Program-made: the position numbers and the translations under genes
Source: VRUE01 sp963840565
GTDB lineage: Bacteria; Actinomycetota; Thermoleophilia; Solirubrobacterales; 70-9
Reading direction: 5' to 3'
Length of the DNA stretch: 64,000 bases
NCBI GenBank assembly: GCA_963840565.1
Contig: CAWIZH010000002.1
Span: forward strand, 310,001 to 374,000
Part shown: in pieces, positions 15,066 through 23,458 of the stretch
Layout: each line of letters opens with the position of its first letter
Numbering within the stretch: position 1 is the stretch's first letter
Notes under the pieces: generated by a model
What the model saw: only the letters and a program-made list of their open reading frames with translations
Databases searched by the model: none
What the model was told of the DNA's origin: nothing

Positions 15066-16136
15066 TTAGCTCGTAACGATCTCGGCGATTCGCTCCGAGG
15101 CATGGCCGTCCCAGAGGGGTGGAGGTTCAGGTGTGATCTCCGGTCGCTGGGCAAGAGCTGTTGGGATCTGGGTGATTGCCGCAGGGTCTAGGCCGAGCAA
15201 GGTGTTGGTGCCTGCGGTGATCGTTATTGGCCGCTCGGTGTTGTCGCGCAGGGTGAAGCAGGGGATGCCCAGGTAAGTCGTCTCCTCTTGGATGCCGCCG
15301 GAGTCGGTTAGGACGGCGCCGGCGTCGGCGAGGAGGGAGAGGAAGTCGATGTAGCCGAGGGGGTCGCAGAGCAGTAGGCCGGGGTGCTCGGAGTTGATCG
15401 CCTCCATCATTGCCCTAGTCCGGGGATGAACCGGGAAGACGACTGGCATCTCTTGGGCCAGCGCTGCGAGCCGCTCGATCGTCTCCGCCAGCAGCGGGCC
15501 GTCGACAAGGGCCGGGCGATGCAGGGTGACGAGGACGTAGGAGCCGGGCTCAACGCCGAGGTGAGTCGCCGTGCCCGCGCCGCGGAAGCGATCTTCGAGC
15601 GCGACCAGGGTGTCGATCATCGTGTTGCCGACGAGGTGGATTCGCTCGGTGGGGATTCCCTCGGCGTGGAGGTTGTCGTTGGCCTCGGGGCTGTGGATGA
15701 AGAGCTGGTCGGAGAGCTGGTCGGTGACGATCCGGTTCAGCTCCTCGGGCATCGTGCGGTCGAAGCTGCGCAGGCCCGCCTCGATGTGCGCGACTGGAAT
15801 CTGCATCTTCGCCGCGGTCAGGGCCGCCGCCAGGGTCGAGTTGACGTCACCGGGAACCATCACCAGATCGGGCTGCTCCTCCGCCAGCACCGGCTCGAGC
15901 CGCTCCATCACCCGCGCCGTCTGCTGCGCGTGGCTGCCCGAGCCGACCTCGAGCGTGTGGTCGGGCGCCGGCACGCCCAGCTCCTCGAGGAAGATCTCCG
16001 ACATCAGCCGGTCGTAGTGCTGGCCGGTGTGGACGATCGCGTGTCGTCCCTCTGGCAAACGCGCCCGTAGGGCGCCGATCACCGGCGCCGTCTTGACGAA
16101 GTTGGGGCGGGTGCCGAGCACGTAAACGATGCGCAT
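15066..16136 (-). CDS. wecB: UDP-N-acetylglucosamine 2-epimerase (non-hydrolysing)
   Basis: 356 aa. Interconverts UDP-GlcNAc and UDP-ManNAc for envelope polysaccharides. The start MRIVYVLGTRPNFVKTAPVI and the segments HTGQHYD, VPGDVNSTLAAA, AHIEAGLRSFD, PEELNRIVTDQLSD and LTDSGGIQEE are the conserved family features, including the catalytic region. ATG 16136 lies 8 nt after a minus-strand TACTGT box (16150-16145) and has no Shine-Dalgarno, so the mRNA is probably leaderless. It is odd to find it between infC and rpmI, antisense to both, where most bacteria have contiguous infC-rpmI-rplT. Confidence 0.95.
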   Translation of the reverse strand: MRIVYVLGTRPNFVKTAPVIGALRARLPEGRHAIVHTGQHYDRLMSEIFLEELGVPAPDHTLEVGSGSHAQQTARVMERLEPVLAEEQPDLVMVPGDVNSTLAAALTAAKMQIPVAHIEAGLRSFDRTMPEELNRIVTDQLSDQLFIHSPEANDNLHAEGIPTERIHLVGNTMIDTLVALEDRFRGAGTATHLGVEPGSYVLVTLHRPALVDGPLLAETIERLAALAQEMPVVFPVHPRTRAMMEAINSEHPGLLLCDPLGYIDFLSLLADAGAVLTDSGGIQEETTYLGIPCFTLRDNTERPITITAGTNTLLGLDPAAITQIPTALAQRPEITPEPPPLWDGHASERIAEIVTS

Positions 16137-16222
16137 CGGGCGGCACAGTACCCTGCGCCTCGCCTTCCACCTGCAATAGAGCGAGCGCTCAGGCGCGCGC
16201 GTCTGCTTCAATAGCGAACCCG

Positions 16223-16423
16223 ATGCCCAAGATGAAAACTCATTCCGGCGCCAAGAAGCGCTTTCGCAAGACCGCGACGGGCAAGCTGCGTGGGCGCCGC
16301 GCCTACTCGAGCCACATCCTCGAGAAGAAGTCGCCGAAGCGCAAGCGGCGGATGGCGCGGCCGGTCGAGATCGCTCCGTCTGACACCAGGACGGTGCGCA
16401 AGCTGCTTGGAGGCGGCAAGTGA
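16223..16423 (+). CDS. rpmI: 50S ribosomal protein L35 (bL35)
   Basis: 66 aa, the normal length. MPKMKTHSGAKKRFRKTATG and the central KSPKRKRRM are family signatures; strongly basic. Its stop overlaps the rplT start (GTGA), so the two ribosomal genes are translationally coupled. The 86-bp region shared with divergent wecB must contain its promoter; no clear -35/-10 pair is seen on the plus strand. Confidence 0.98.
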   Translation: MPKMKTHSGAKKRFRKTATGKLRGRRAYSSHILEKKSPKRKRRMARPVEIAPSDTRTVRKLLGGGK

Positions 16424-16779
16424 GCCGGGTCAAGCGGTCGGTCCACGCGCGCAAGAAGCGGCGCAAAGTCCTTAAAGAAGCGAAAGGCTATTTCGGCCGC
16501 AAGCACTCCTCTTACCGCTTCGCCAAAGAGCAGGTGCAGCGCTCGGGGATGTACGCCTACCGCGACCGGCGCAACCGCAAGCGCGACTTCCGCCGGCTCT
16601 GGATCACCCGCATCAACGCCGCCGCACGGCTTGAGGGCATGAGCTACTCCCAACTGATCCACGGCCTCAACGGGGCCGGGGTCGAGGTCAACCGCAAGAT
16701 GCTCGCCGATATCGCGGTCCATGACCGCGAGGCCTTCCGCCGATTTGTGGAGCTAGCCCGGGAGGGTGCGGCCGCCTAG
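16420..16779 (+). CDS. rplT: 50S ribosomal protein L20 (bL20)
   Basis: 119 aa. A long basic N-terminal extension (MSRVKRSVHARKKRRKVLK) and the globular C-terminus with LWITRINAAARLEGMSYS, then FIHGL-like LIHGLNGAGVEVNRK, are typical. It is essential for 50S assembly and in other bacteria represses its own operon through an mRNA structure. GTG 16420 overlaps the rpmI stop. An intrinsic terminator follows 28 bp downstream. Confidence 0.98.
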   Translation: MSRVKRSVHARKKRRKVLKEAKGYFGRKHSSYRFAKEQVQRSGMYAYRDRRNRKRDFRRLWITRINAAARLEGMSYSQLIHGLNGAGVEVNRKMLADIAVHDREAFRRFVELAREGAAA

Positions 16780-16806
16780 TCGCAGCCAAGCACTCCACTT
16801 TCCCGG

Positions 16807-16833
16807 GCGGGCCGTCTTCACGGCCCGCTTTTT
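16807..16833 (+). terminator. Intrinsic terminator of rpmI-rplT
   Basis: Perfect 9-bp GC-rich stem GCGGGCCGT / ACGGCCCGC with loop CTTC, followed at once by TTTTT. This is the most canonical rho-independent terminator in the window. Confidence 0.9.
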
Positions 16834-16876
16834 CGTTCCAGGAGAAGAAACCCGAGACAAGAAGACAGACAACGCG

Positions 16877-17596
16877 ATGATCGAAAGCCCTCAAAACGAG
16901 AAGCTGAAGCTGGTCCGCAAGCTGCGTGAGCGCAAGCATCGTGAGCGCGAGGGCGCCTTCGTCAGCGAGGGCGAGGACCTGGTCGAGGCCGGTCTCGCCG
17001 CCGGCGCCGAGCCGCGCTTCCTGTTGACGGCGGCCGGCAGCGGGCTTGGTGGCGAGGAGGTGGAGGCGGAGTTGTTGGCGGGGGTCTCGACTCTCGGCTC
17101 GGGGACGCGGGCGATCGCCGTTTGGCCCCAGCGCTGGGCCGAGCTGGGCGGCTCACCCTGCCTCTACCTGCACGGAGTCGGCGATCCCGGCAACGTCGGC
17201 GCGATCATCCGTACCGTCCACGCCCTGCTCGACGGCACGGTTGTGCTCGGTCCCGGCTGCGCCGATCCGTTTTCGCCGAAGGCGGTGCGGGCGAGCATGG
17301 GCTCGATCTTCGCTCAGCCGCTGGCAAGGGCCGAGGTTGGCGCGACTCCGGCCCCGCGCGCCGCGCTTGTCGCTCACGGCGGTGAGGGCCCTGCGGCCCT
17401 TAGCGGAGCGGCCACTTTCTGCCTCGGCGCTGAGCGCGAGGGTCTGCCCGACGAGGTGCTCGCCGAGTGCGAGACCAAGGTGACGATCCCCCTCCGTCCC
17501 GGCGGTGCCGAGTCACTTAACGTCGCCGCCGTGGCTGCGATCTGCGCCGAGCGGATATCGTCGCTCGCCATGCCGAAGGACTCCTCCAGTGCTTGA
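16877..17596 (+). CDS. SpoU/TrmH-family RNA 2'-O-methyltransferase
   Basis: 239 aa. The N-terminal substrate-binding domain begins IESPQNEKLKLVRKL. The SPOUT domain has motif 1 HGVGDPGNVGAIIRTVHALL, motif 2 FCLGAEREGLPDEVL and motif 3 IPLRPGGAESLNVAAVAAI (knotted S-adenosylmethionine site). Relatives methylate 23S rRNA or tRNA ribose; position next to rplT-pheS is typical for an rRNA methylase (often annotated rlmB-like or tsnR-like). ATG 16877 lies after the rplT terminator. The 3' end overlaps pheS by 8 nt. Confidence 0.9.
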   Translation: MIESPQNEKLKLVRKLRERKHREREGAFVSEGEDLVEAGLAAGAEPRFLLTAAGSGLGGEEVEAELLAGVSTLGSGTRAIAVWPQRWAELGGSPCLYLHGVGDPGNVGAIIRTVHALLDGTVVLGPGCADPFSPKAVRASMGSIFAQPLARAEVGATPAPRAALVAHGGEGPAALSGAATFCLGAEREGLPDEVLAECETKVTIPLRPGGAESLNVAAVAAICAERISSLAMPKDSSSA

Positions 17597-18647
17597 GCGG
17601 ATCGAGGAGATCAGGGTCGAGGCTGCCGCCGCGATCGAGGCAGCGGCCGGGACGGCCGAGCTGGAGGAGCTGCGGGTCCGCTACCTCGGCCGCAAGGCCG
17701 AGCTGACGACGATCCTGCGCGGGATCGCCGAGCTGCCGGGGGAGGAACGGGGCAAGGTCGGCGGCGGAGCCAACAAGGCGCGCAAGCAGCTCGAGGCGCT
17801 GCTCGAGGAGCGGGCGGAGACGCTCGACGCCGGCGAGCTGGAATCGCAGCTGGCCGCCGACCTGGTCGACGTGACCCTGCCCGGCGCGCCGCCGCGGCCG
17901 GTAGGCCACACCCACCTGATCACCCGCACCACGCGCCAGATCGAGGATGTGATGGTCGGGCTCGGTTACCGGGTGATGGAGGGCCCCGAGGTTGAGCACG
18001 ACTACTACAACTTCACCGCCCTCAACCACCCGCCCGGGCACCCGGCGCGGATGCTGCAAGACACCTTCTACGTCCAGTCCGACCCCGAGGTGCTGCTGCG
18101 CACCCATACCTCGCCGGTGCAGACACGCAGCATGGAGGCCCAACCGCCGCCGATCTTCATGATCGCCCCGGGCAAGGTCTACCGGCGCGACTCCGACGCC
18201 ACTCACAGCCCGATGTTCCACCAGGTCGAGGGCCTGGCGATCGGCGAGGGGATCACGCTCGCCGACCTGCAGGGCACCCTCGACGAGATGCTGGCGGCGA
18301 TCTTCGGCGGCGCCCGCAAGGCGCGGATGCGGCCGCACTTCTTTCCCTTTACCGAGCCCAGCGTCGAGTTCGACGTCTCCTGCTTCCAGTGCGAGGGCAC
18401 GGGCACGCTGGCGAGCGGCGAGCGCTGCAACCTCTGCAAGGGGATCGGCTGGATCGAGGTCGGCGGCGCCGGCATGGTCGATCCCAACGTGCTCGGCTTC
18501 GTCGAGTCAAACGGCTATGACCCGGAGAAGGTGCAGGGCTTCGCCTTCGGCATGGGGGTCGAGCGGATCGCGATGCTGCGCCACGGCGTCCCCGACCTGC
18601 GGCGCTTCTTCGACAACGACGTGCGCGTCCTGGAGCAGTTCTCATGA
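17589..18647 (+). CDS. pheS: Phenylalanyl-tRNA synthetase alpha subunit
   Basis: 352 aa. The N-terminal coiled coil (about 1-85) is followed by the class II catalytic core: HTHLITRTTRQIEDV, the phenylalanine-site region DATHSPMFHQVEGL, FTEPSVEFDV and motif 3 GMGVERIAMLRHGVPDLR. A CxxC pair (CFQCEG, CNLCKG) precedes GMVDPNVL, as in many PheS. GTG 17589, overlapping the methylase gene, fits the family N-terminus; starts further upstream would add non-homologous residues. It forms an alpha2-beta2 enzyme with pheT, whose start overlaps its stop (ATGA). Confidence 0.97.
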   Translation: MLERIEEIRVEAAAAIEAAAGTAELEELRVRYLGRKAELTTILRGIAELPGEERGKVGGGANKARKQLEALLEERAETLDAGELESQLAADLVDVTLPGAPPRPVGHTHLITRTTRQIEDVMVGLGYRVMEGPEVEHDYYNFTALNHPPGHPARMLQDTFYVQSDPEVLLRTHTSPVQTRSMEAQPPPIFMIAPGKVYRRDSDATHSPMFHQVEGLAIGEGITLADLQGTLDEMLAAIFGGARKARMRPHFFPFTEPSVEFDVSCFQCEGTGTLASGERCNLCKGIGWIEVGGAGMVDPNVLGFVESNGYDPEKVQGFAFGMGVERIAMLRHGVPDLRRFFDNDVRVLEQFS

Positions 18648-21184
18648 GGGTTCCTTACTCATGGCTGCGCGAGTACTGCGACCCCGGCATCGGCCCGGAT
18701 GAGTTGGCCGAGCGGTTGGCGATGACCGGGACCGAGGTCGAGCGGGTCGGCACGATCGGGCCGCCCTCGGCCGAGGGCTTCGTCGTCGGCAAGGTGCTGA
18801 GCGCCGAGCCGCACCCCAACGCCGACCGGCTGCGCGTCTGCACGGTCGACGCCGGCGACGGCGAGCGCACGATCGTCTGCGGCGCCCCCAACGTCGCCGC
18901 CGGGCAGACCGTGCCGGTGGCGCTGCCGGGAGCGACGCTGCCCGGTGGTCACAAGATCGGCATGGCGAAGCTGCGCGGGGTCGAGTCGGCCGGGATGATC
19001 TGCGCCGCCTCGGAGCTCGGCCTCGGCGAGAGCCCGGAGGGCATCCTTGTGCTCGACGAAGACCGTTCCGGTGCGCCTTATCCCCCTTATGCGGGGACAA
19101 AGCGCACCGGAAGCCTCGCTGCTGGCACGCCGCTGGCCGAGGTGCTGCCGATTGCGGAGCCGGTGCTGGAGCTCGAGGTGACGCCGAACCGGGTCGACTG
19201 CTTCGGCGTCTACGGCGTCGCCCGCGAGGTCCATGCGATCAGCGCGGCGCCGCTTGGGACGGAGCCATGGGCCGAGGACGCGCCCGCACAAGGCGACGGT
19301 GACGTCAACGACCTCGCCTCGGTCGTTGTCGAGGTGCCAGAGCTCTGTCCGCGCTTCACCGCCCGCGTCTTCACTGACGTCACGATCGCTCCCTCTCCCT
19401 CCTGGCTGCAGGCCCGGCTGACCGCGGCCGGCCAGCGGCCGATCAACAACGTCGTCGACATCACCAACTACGTGATGCTGCTGACCGCGCAGCCGCTGCA
19501 CGCCTTCGACCTCGACAAGGTGCCCGACGGTGCGCTGACAATTCGGGCTGCATCGGATGGCGAGAAGATGAAAACCCTCGACGACGTCGAGCGCACTTTC
19601 GATGCCGAGACGGTGCTGGTCTGCGATAGCAACGGCCCCTCGGGCATCGCCGGGATCATGGGCGGCCAGGTCTCCGAGGTATCCGCGCAGACGACCAGCG
19701 TCCTGCTCGAGGTGGCGACCTGGAACGGGACCAACATCCTGCACACTTCCCGCGTGCTCTCGCTGCGCTCCGAGGCCTCCTCGCGCTTCGAGAAGCAGCT
19801 TCACCCCGAGCTCTGCATGCGGGCGCAGCGGATCGCCTCGCGGCTGATCGTCGAGCTCTGCGGCGCCAAGCTGGTGCCGGGGACGATCGACGTCGCCGCC
19901 GATATCCCCGAGCCGCGGCGGTTGATCCTGCGCGGCGAGCGGGTCGAGGGCCTGCTCGGAATGGCGATCGAGCAGCCCGACCAGGTCGCTTACCTGGAGC
20001 GGCTCGGTTTCGGCGCCGAGCCCGCGGGCGACGACCTCGAGGTCACGGTGCCTCCGGATCGTCACTACGACGTCACCCGCGAGGTCGACTTGATCGAGGA
20101 GGTCGGGCGCGTCCACGGTCTCGACCGGCATCTGCCGAGCACGCTGCCAGCCGTCGCCGGCCGGGTCGGCGGCCTGACCCGTGAGCAGCGCCTGCGCCGC
20201 CGGGCCGAGGACGCGATGCGCGACCTCGGCTTCGACGAGGTGGTCGGTTGGAGCTTCACCGACCCGGGCGAGCCCGGGCGGTTGCGGATTCCCGCCGACG
20301 ATCCGCGGGCGAACGGTGTTGTGCTCTCCAATCCTCTTTCCGAGGACCAGTCGGTGATGCGCACGACCCTGCTCGGCTCGCTGCTCGACATCGCCCAGCG
20401 CAACCTCTCGCGGGGCACCGACGCCGTAGCCCTCTTCGAGTCCGGCCGCGTCTATCTAACCACCCGGCCGACGGGACTCAAACGTCCAGATAGTGGACGT
20501 TTGAGTCCCGTCGGTCCGCTCTATGGGGACTTTCTCGGAGATCGAGCTGCCCCGTATTCCGAGCCTCACCGGATTGGCTGTCTCGCCGTCGGTCCCCTGG
20601 TGGCCAAGTCCTGGCGCGGTGGCGGCGAGCCCGCCGACTTCTTTGCCCTCAAGGGCACGCTGGAAGGACTGGCCGGCCAGCTCGGCGTCGATCTCTCGGT
20701 CGAGCCGGCTGAGGAGCCCTTTCTGCACCCGGGTCGCTCTGGGCAGATCAGTGTTGCTGGTGAACCAGCAGGCTGGATCGGTGAGCTTCATCCCGTCGTC
20801 GGCCGGGCCTGGGACCTCGAGGCCGCGGTTGCGTTCGAAGTCGACCTGGCCGTTCTCCTTGCCGCATCGTTGGCCGAGGAGGAGACCTTTCAGGACGTGA
20901 CGACCTTCCCCGCCGTCTATCAAGACCTGGCGGTTGTCGTGCCGACCGAGGTTGCGGCCGCCCGGCTGCGCGAGACCGTTCTCGCCGGCGGCGGCGATCT
21001 GCTGCACGCCGCCGAGGTCTTCGACCTCTACGAGGGCGAGCAGCTCGGCGAGGGCAAGAAGAGCCTCGCCCTGCGGCTCGAGTTCCGCGCCGCCGACCGC
21101 ACCCTCACCGACGAGGAGGTCGTCGCCCAACGGGCCGCGATCGAGGCCGAGCTGACGAAGATCGGGGGGTCGCTCCGTGGCTGA
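18644..21184 (+). CDS. pheT: Phenylalanyl-tRNA synthetase beta subunit carrying two palindrome-encoded inserts
   Basis: 846 aa. Domains: tRNA-binding EMAP-like fold (GKVLSAEPHPNADRL, GAPNVAAGQTVPVA), B3/B4 editing domain, B5, core-like domain (QRLRRRAEDAMRDLGFDEV), and the C-terminal ferredoxin-fold anticodon-binding domain (FPAVYQDLAVVVP ... GEGKKSLALRLEF). Two stretches are foreign to the family and match palindromes. Residues about 141-157, RSGAPYPPYAGTKRTGS, sit between ILVLDED and the usual GTPLAEVL. Residues about 609-625, RPTGLKRPDSGRLSPVG, follow FESGRVYLTT. Both keep the frame and lie in surface loops of the family, so the enzyme is probably functional. ATG overlaps the pheS stop. 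Confidence 0.96.
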   Translation: MRVPYSWLREYCDPGIGPDELAERLAMTGTEVERVGTIGPPSAEGFVVGKVLSAEPHPNADRLRVCTVDAGDGERTIVCGAPNVAAGQTVPVALPGATLPGGHKIGMAKLRGVESAGMICAASELGLGESPEGILVLDEDRSGAPYPPYAGTKRTGSLAAGTPLAEVLPIAEPVLELEVTPNRVDCFGVYGVAREVHAISAAPLGTEPWAEDAPAQGDGDVNDLASVVVEVPELCPRFTARVFTDVTIAPSPSWLQARLTAAGQRPINNVVDITNYVMLLTAQPLHAFDLDKVPDGALTIRAASDGEKMKTLDDVERTFDAETVLVCDSNGPSGIAGIMGGQVSEVSAQTTSVLLEVATWNGTNILHTSRVLSLRSEASSRFEKQLHPELCMRAQRIASRLIVELCGAKLVPGTIDVAADIPEPRRLILRGERVEGLLGMAIEQPDQVAYLERLGFGAEPAGDDLEVTVPPDRHYDVTREVDLIEEVGRVHGLDRHLPSTLPAVAGRVGGLTREQRLRRRAEDAMRDLGFDEVVGWSFTDPGEPGRLRIPADDPRANGVVLSNPLSEDQSVMRTTLLGSLLDIAQRNLSRGTDAVALFESGRVYLTTRPTGLKRPDSGRLSPVGPLYGDFLGDRAAPYSEPHRIGCLAVGPLVAKSWRGGGEPADFFALKGTLEGLAGQLGVDLSVEPAEEPFLHPGRSGQISVAGEPAGWIGELHPVVGRAWDLEAAVAFEVDLAVLLAASLAEEETFQDVTTFPAVYQDLAVVVPTEVAAARLRETVLAGGGDLLHAAEVFDLYEGEQLGEGKKSLALRLEFRAADRTLTDEEVVAQRAAIEAELTKIGGSLRG
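19066..19112. repeat. Palindromic element, family C, copy 1 (inside pheT)
   Basis: 47 bp. Arms 19066-19085 and 19093-19112 pair at 18 of 20 positions, with outer 11 bp TTCCGGTGCGC / GCGCACCGGAA perfect. It is in frame in pheT and encodes SGAPYPPYAGTKRTGS. Other copies: 22211-22257 and 49888-49934. Confidence 0.93.
20468..20514. repeat. Palindromic element, family B, copy 1 (inside pheT)
   Basis: 47 bp. Perfect 21-bp arms (20468-20488, 20494-20514) around spacer GATAG; core CTCAAACGTCCA / TGGACGTTTGAG. In frame in pheT. The second copy, 46547-46593, differs by one mirrored arm pair and one spacer base. Confidence 0.95.
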
Positions 21185-22208
21185 CGCAGGCGCACAGCCG
21201 CTTCACGGCGATCCCGCCGCCCGGGTCATGGTCGCCGGCGCCTCCGGCTTCACCGGCGCGCTCGCCGCCCAGATCGTCTGGCGCCACCCGAAGCTGGAGC
21301 TGGTCGCGGTCACCTCGCGCAGCGACGCCGGCAAGCGGCTCGACAGCCTCTACCCGCGCTATCGGGTGCCGCTGGAGCTGACCGAGCTCGACCTCGACCA
21401 CCTCGACGGCATCGACGCCGCGATCGTCGCCTACCCGCACGGTGCCTCGGCGCCGGCGGTGGCGGCGCTGCGGGGTCACGGCGTTCTCGTCGTCGATCTC
21501 TCCGCCGACTTCCGGCTGCGCGACCTCGCCACCTACGAGCGCTGGTACGGCGAGCACGGCGCCGCCGATCTCTTCGGCGCGGGCGTATACGGGCTGACCG
21601 AGATGTATCGCGACGAGCTGCGCTCGGCGAAGCTGGTCGCGACCCCCGGTTGCTACCCGACCGCGAGCGTGCTCGCGCTGGCGCCGCTGGCCGAAAAGGG
21701 CCTGCTGGCCGACGTCGTCATCGATGCCAAGCAGGGCGTCTCCGGGGCTGGTCGCGGCGGGGGAGACGCGATGCACTACGTCTCGATGGACGAGAACGCC
21801 TTCGCCTACAAGACCGAGGGCCACCGCCACCGGCCCGAGATCGAACAGGAGCTGGCGGTACTGGGCAGCCCTGCCCCGGTCACCTTCGTTCCCCACCTGC
21901 TGCCGCTCGACCAGGGCGAGCTGACCAGTTGCTACGCCCAGACCAGCGAGCCGCTTTCCAAGGATGCGGTGCAGGCGCTCTACCGCGAGCGCTACGCCGA
22001 CGAGCCCTTCGTCCGTGTCGTCGACGGCCCGCCCGGGCTGCGCGACGTGCGCGATACCAACGAGTGCCACGTCTACGTCACCGTCGAGGAGCGCGGCCGC
22101 GTCCTCGCCTTCTCTGCGATCGACAACCTCTGGAAGGGCGCTTCCGGCCAGGGCGTGCAGAACCTCAACCTGATGCTCGGCCTCGATGAGACGGAGGGGC
22201 TCAAATGA
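21177..22208 (+). CDS. argC: N-acetyl-gamma-glutamyl-phosphate reductase
   Basis: 343 aa, third step of arginine synthesis: NADPH-dependent reduction of N-acetylglutamyl phosphate. The nucleotide motif is VAGASGFTGALAAQ. The catalytic cysteine is in KLVATPGCYPTA (about C159) and the active-site His region is PHLLPLDQGELTS. GTG 21177 overlaps pheT by 8 nt, so the arginine genes may be transcribed with the pheST operon. A family C palindrome starts 3 nt after the stop and separates it from argJ. Confidence 0.97.
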   Translation: MADAGAQPLHGDPAARVMVAGASGFTGALAAQIVWRHPKLELVAVTSRSDAGKRLDSLYPRYRVPLELTELDLDHLDGIDAAIVAYPHGASAPAVAALRGHGVLVVDLSADFRLRDLATYERWYGEHGAADLFGAGVYGLTEMYRDELRSAKLVATPGCYPTASVLALAPLAEKGLLADVVIDAKQGVSGAGRGGGDAMHYVSMDENAFAYKTEGHRHRPEIEQELAVLGSPAPVTFVPHLLPLDQGELTSCYAQTSEPLSKDAVQALYRERYADEPFVRVVDGPPGLRDVRDTNECHVYVTVEERGRVLAFSAIDNLWKGASGQGVQNLNLMLGLDETEGLK

Positions 22209-22210
22209 GC

Positions 22211-22257
22211 TTCCGGTGCGCCTTTCCCCCGATATGCGTGGATAAAGCGCACCGGAA
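22211..22257. repeat. Palindromic element, family C, copy 2 (argC-argJ gap)
   Basis: 47 bp, same outer 11-bp arms TTCCGGTGCGC / GCGCACCGGAA as the copies in pheT and gatA, with an inner TTT/AAA block and a variable centre. It begins 3 nt after the argC stop and ends 12 nt before the argJ GTG, filling most of the 61-bp gap. Confidence 0.93.
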
Positions 22258-22269
22258 CGGGGGTCTACG

Positions 22270-23427
22270 GTGAGTGGGGGGTTTTTCAGGTCGCGTTGGG
22301 TCACGCCGCCTGCCGGGGTGGAGGAACTCGATCCTGCGCAGCTGGCACCGGGCTTTCGGGCCGGGGGTGCTCACTGCGGCCTCAAGGGCGGCGGCAAGAC
22401 CGACATCGGCCTGATCGTCTGTGACGCGGAGGAGGTTTCTTCCGCTGTCCTGCTCACCCGCAACGCCTCGGCTGCGGCGCCGGTGCGGGTGATCCGCAAG
22501 CGCTGCGAGCAGGGCTCGATTCGCGCCGCTGTGGTCAACGCCGGCAACGCCAACGCCGAGACCGGCGAGCAGGGCTACGCCGACGCGGTGGCGATGTGCG
22601 ACGAGGCGGCGGCACAGCTGGGCCTGCGGCCCGAGACCGTCGCGGTCGGCGAGACCGGTGTGATCGGCGTGCCGCTGCCGATCGAGGCCGTCCTCACCGG
22701 GATCGGCGAGGCCGCCGGGGCGCTGTCGGAGACGGGCGGCGTCACTTTCTCCGAGGCGATCCTCACCACCGACCGCTGGGCCAAGCGCTGCACCCTGCGG
22801 GCCGGCGGCGTGACGATCTCCGCCCAGGCCAAGGGCGGCGGCATGATCCAGCCGAACATGGCGACGATGCTCTGCTTTGTCCAGACCGACGCCGTGGTCG
22901 AGGACCCCGATGCCGCCCTGCGCGCCGCCAGCGACGCCTCCTTCGAGCGGATCACCGTCGACGGCCAGATGAGCACCAACGACACGTTGTTGTTGCAGGC
23001 GACCGGCACTGCCGGTGCGCCGTTTCCCGAGGGGCTGCTCGAGGCCGTCCTCCTGCAACTCGCGATCGAGGTCGTCGCCGACGGCGAGGGCTCCTCGCGG
23101 GTCGGGCGGGTGCAGGTCGACGGCGCCGCCTCGGCCGCCGAGGCCGAGCGGGTCGCCCGCGCGATCGCCAACTCTCCGCTGGTCAAGACCGCACTCTTTG
23201 GCCGCGACCCGAACTGGGGTCGGATCGCCCAGGCCGCCGGGATGGCCCTGGCCGGCGAGGACCTCGAGGAGATCGGCGCCGAGAACATCGATAACGCTGA
23301 GCTTGCCGAGGACATCGCCGAGGCCGAGATTGGTCTCCGCCTCGACCGCGGCGACCATTCCGCCCACGTCTGGTTTTCCGACCTCGGCTACGAGTACGTG
23401 CGGATCAACGCCGAGTACACGACATGA
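22270..23427 (+). CDS. argJ: Bifunctional glutamate N-acetyltransferase / ornithine acetyltransferase
   Basis: 385 aa. Transfers acetyl from N-acetylornithine to glutamate, closing the acetyl cycle. The autocleavage motif is GGGMIQPNMATMLCF; cleavage before Thr (about T199) makes the nucleophile of the mature beta chain. ANSPLVKTALFGRDPNWGRI is the other conserved block. The GTG start at 22270 follows palindrome C2 by 12 nt; the first 12 residues (SGGFFRSRWV) are not conserved, and a start within them is possible. With argJ the cell needs neither argE nor, strictly, a separate argA. Confidence 0.96.
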   Translation: MSGGFFRSRWVTPPAGVEELDPAQLAPGFRAGGAHCGLKGGGKTDIGLIVCDAEEVSSAVLLTRNASAAAPVRVIRKRCEQGSIRAAVVNAGNANAETGEQGYADAVAMCDEAAAQLGLRPETVAVGETGVIGVPLPIEAVLTGIGEAAGALSETGGVTFSEAILTTDRWAKRCTLRAGGVTISAQAKGGGMIQPNMATMLCFVQTDAVVEDPDAALRAASDASFERITVDGQMSTNDTLLLQATGTAGAPFPEGLLEAVLLQLAIEVVADGEGSSRVGRVQVDGAASAAEAERVARAIANSPLVKTALFGRDPNWGRIAQAAGMALAGEDLEEIGAENIDNAELAEDIAEAEIGLRLDRGDHSAHVWFSDLGYEYVRINAEYTT

Positions 23428-23458
23428 GTCACGAGACAAGCGACGAAAGGGGGCAGCG

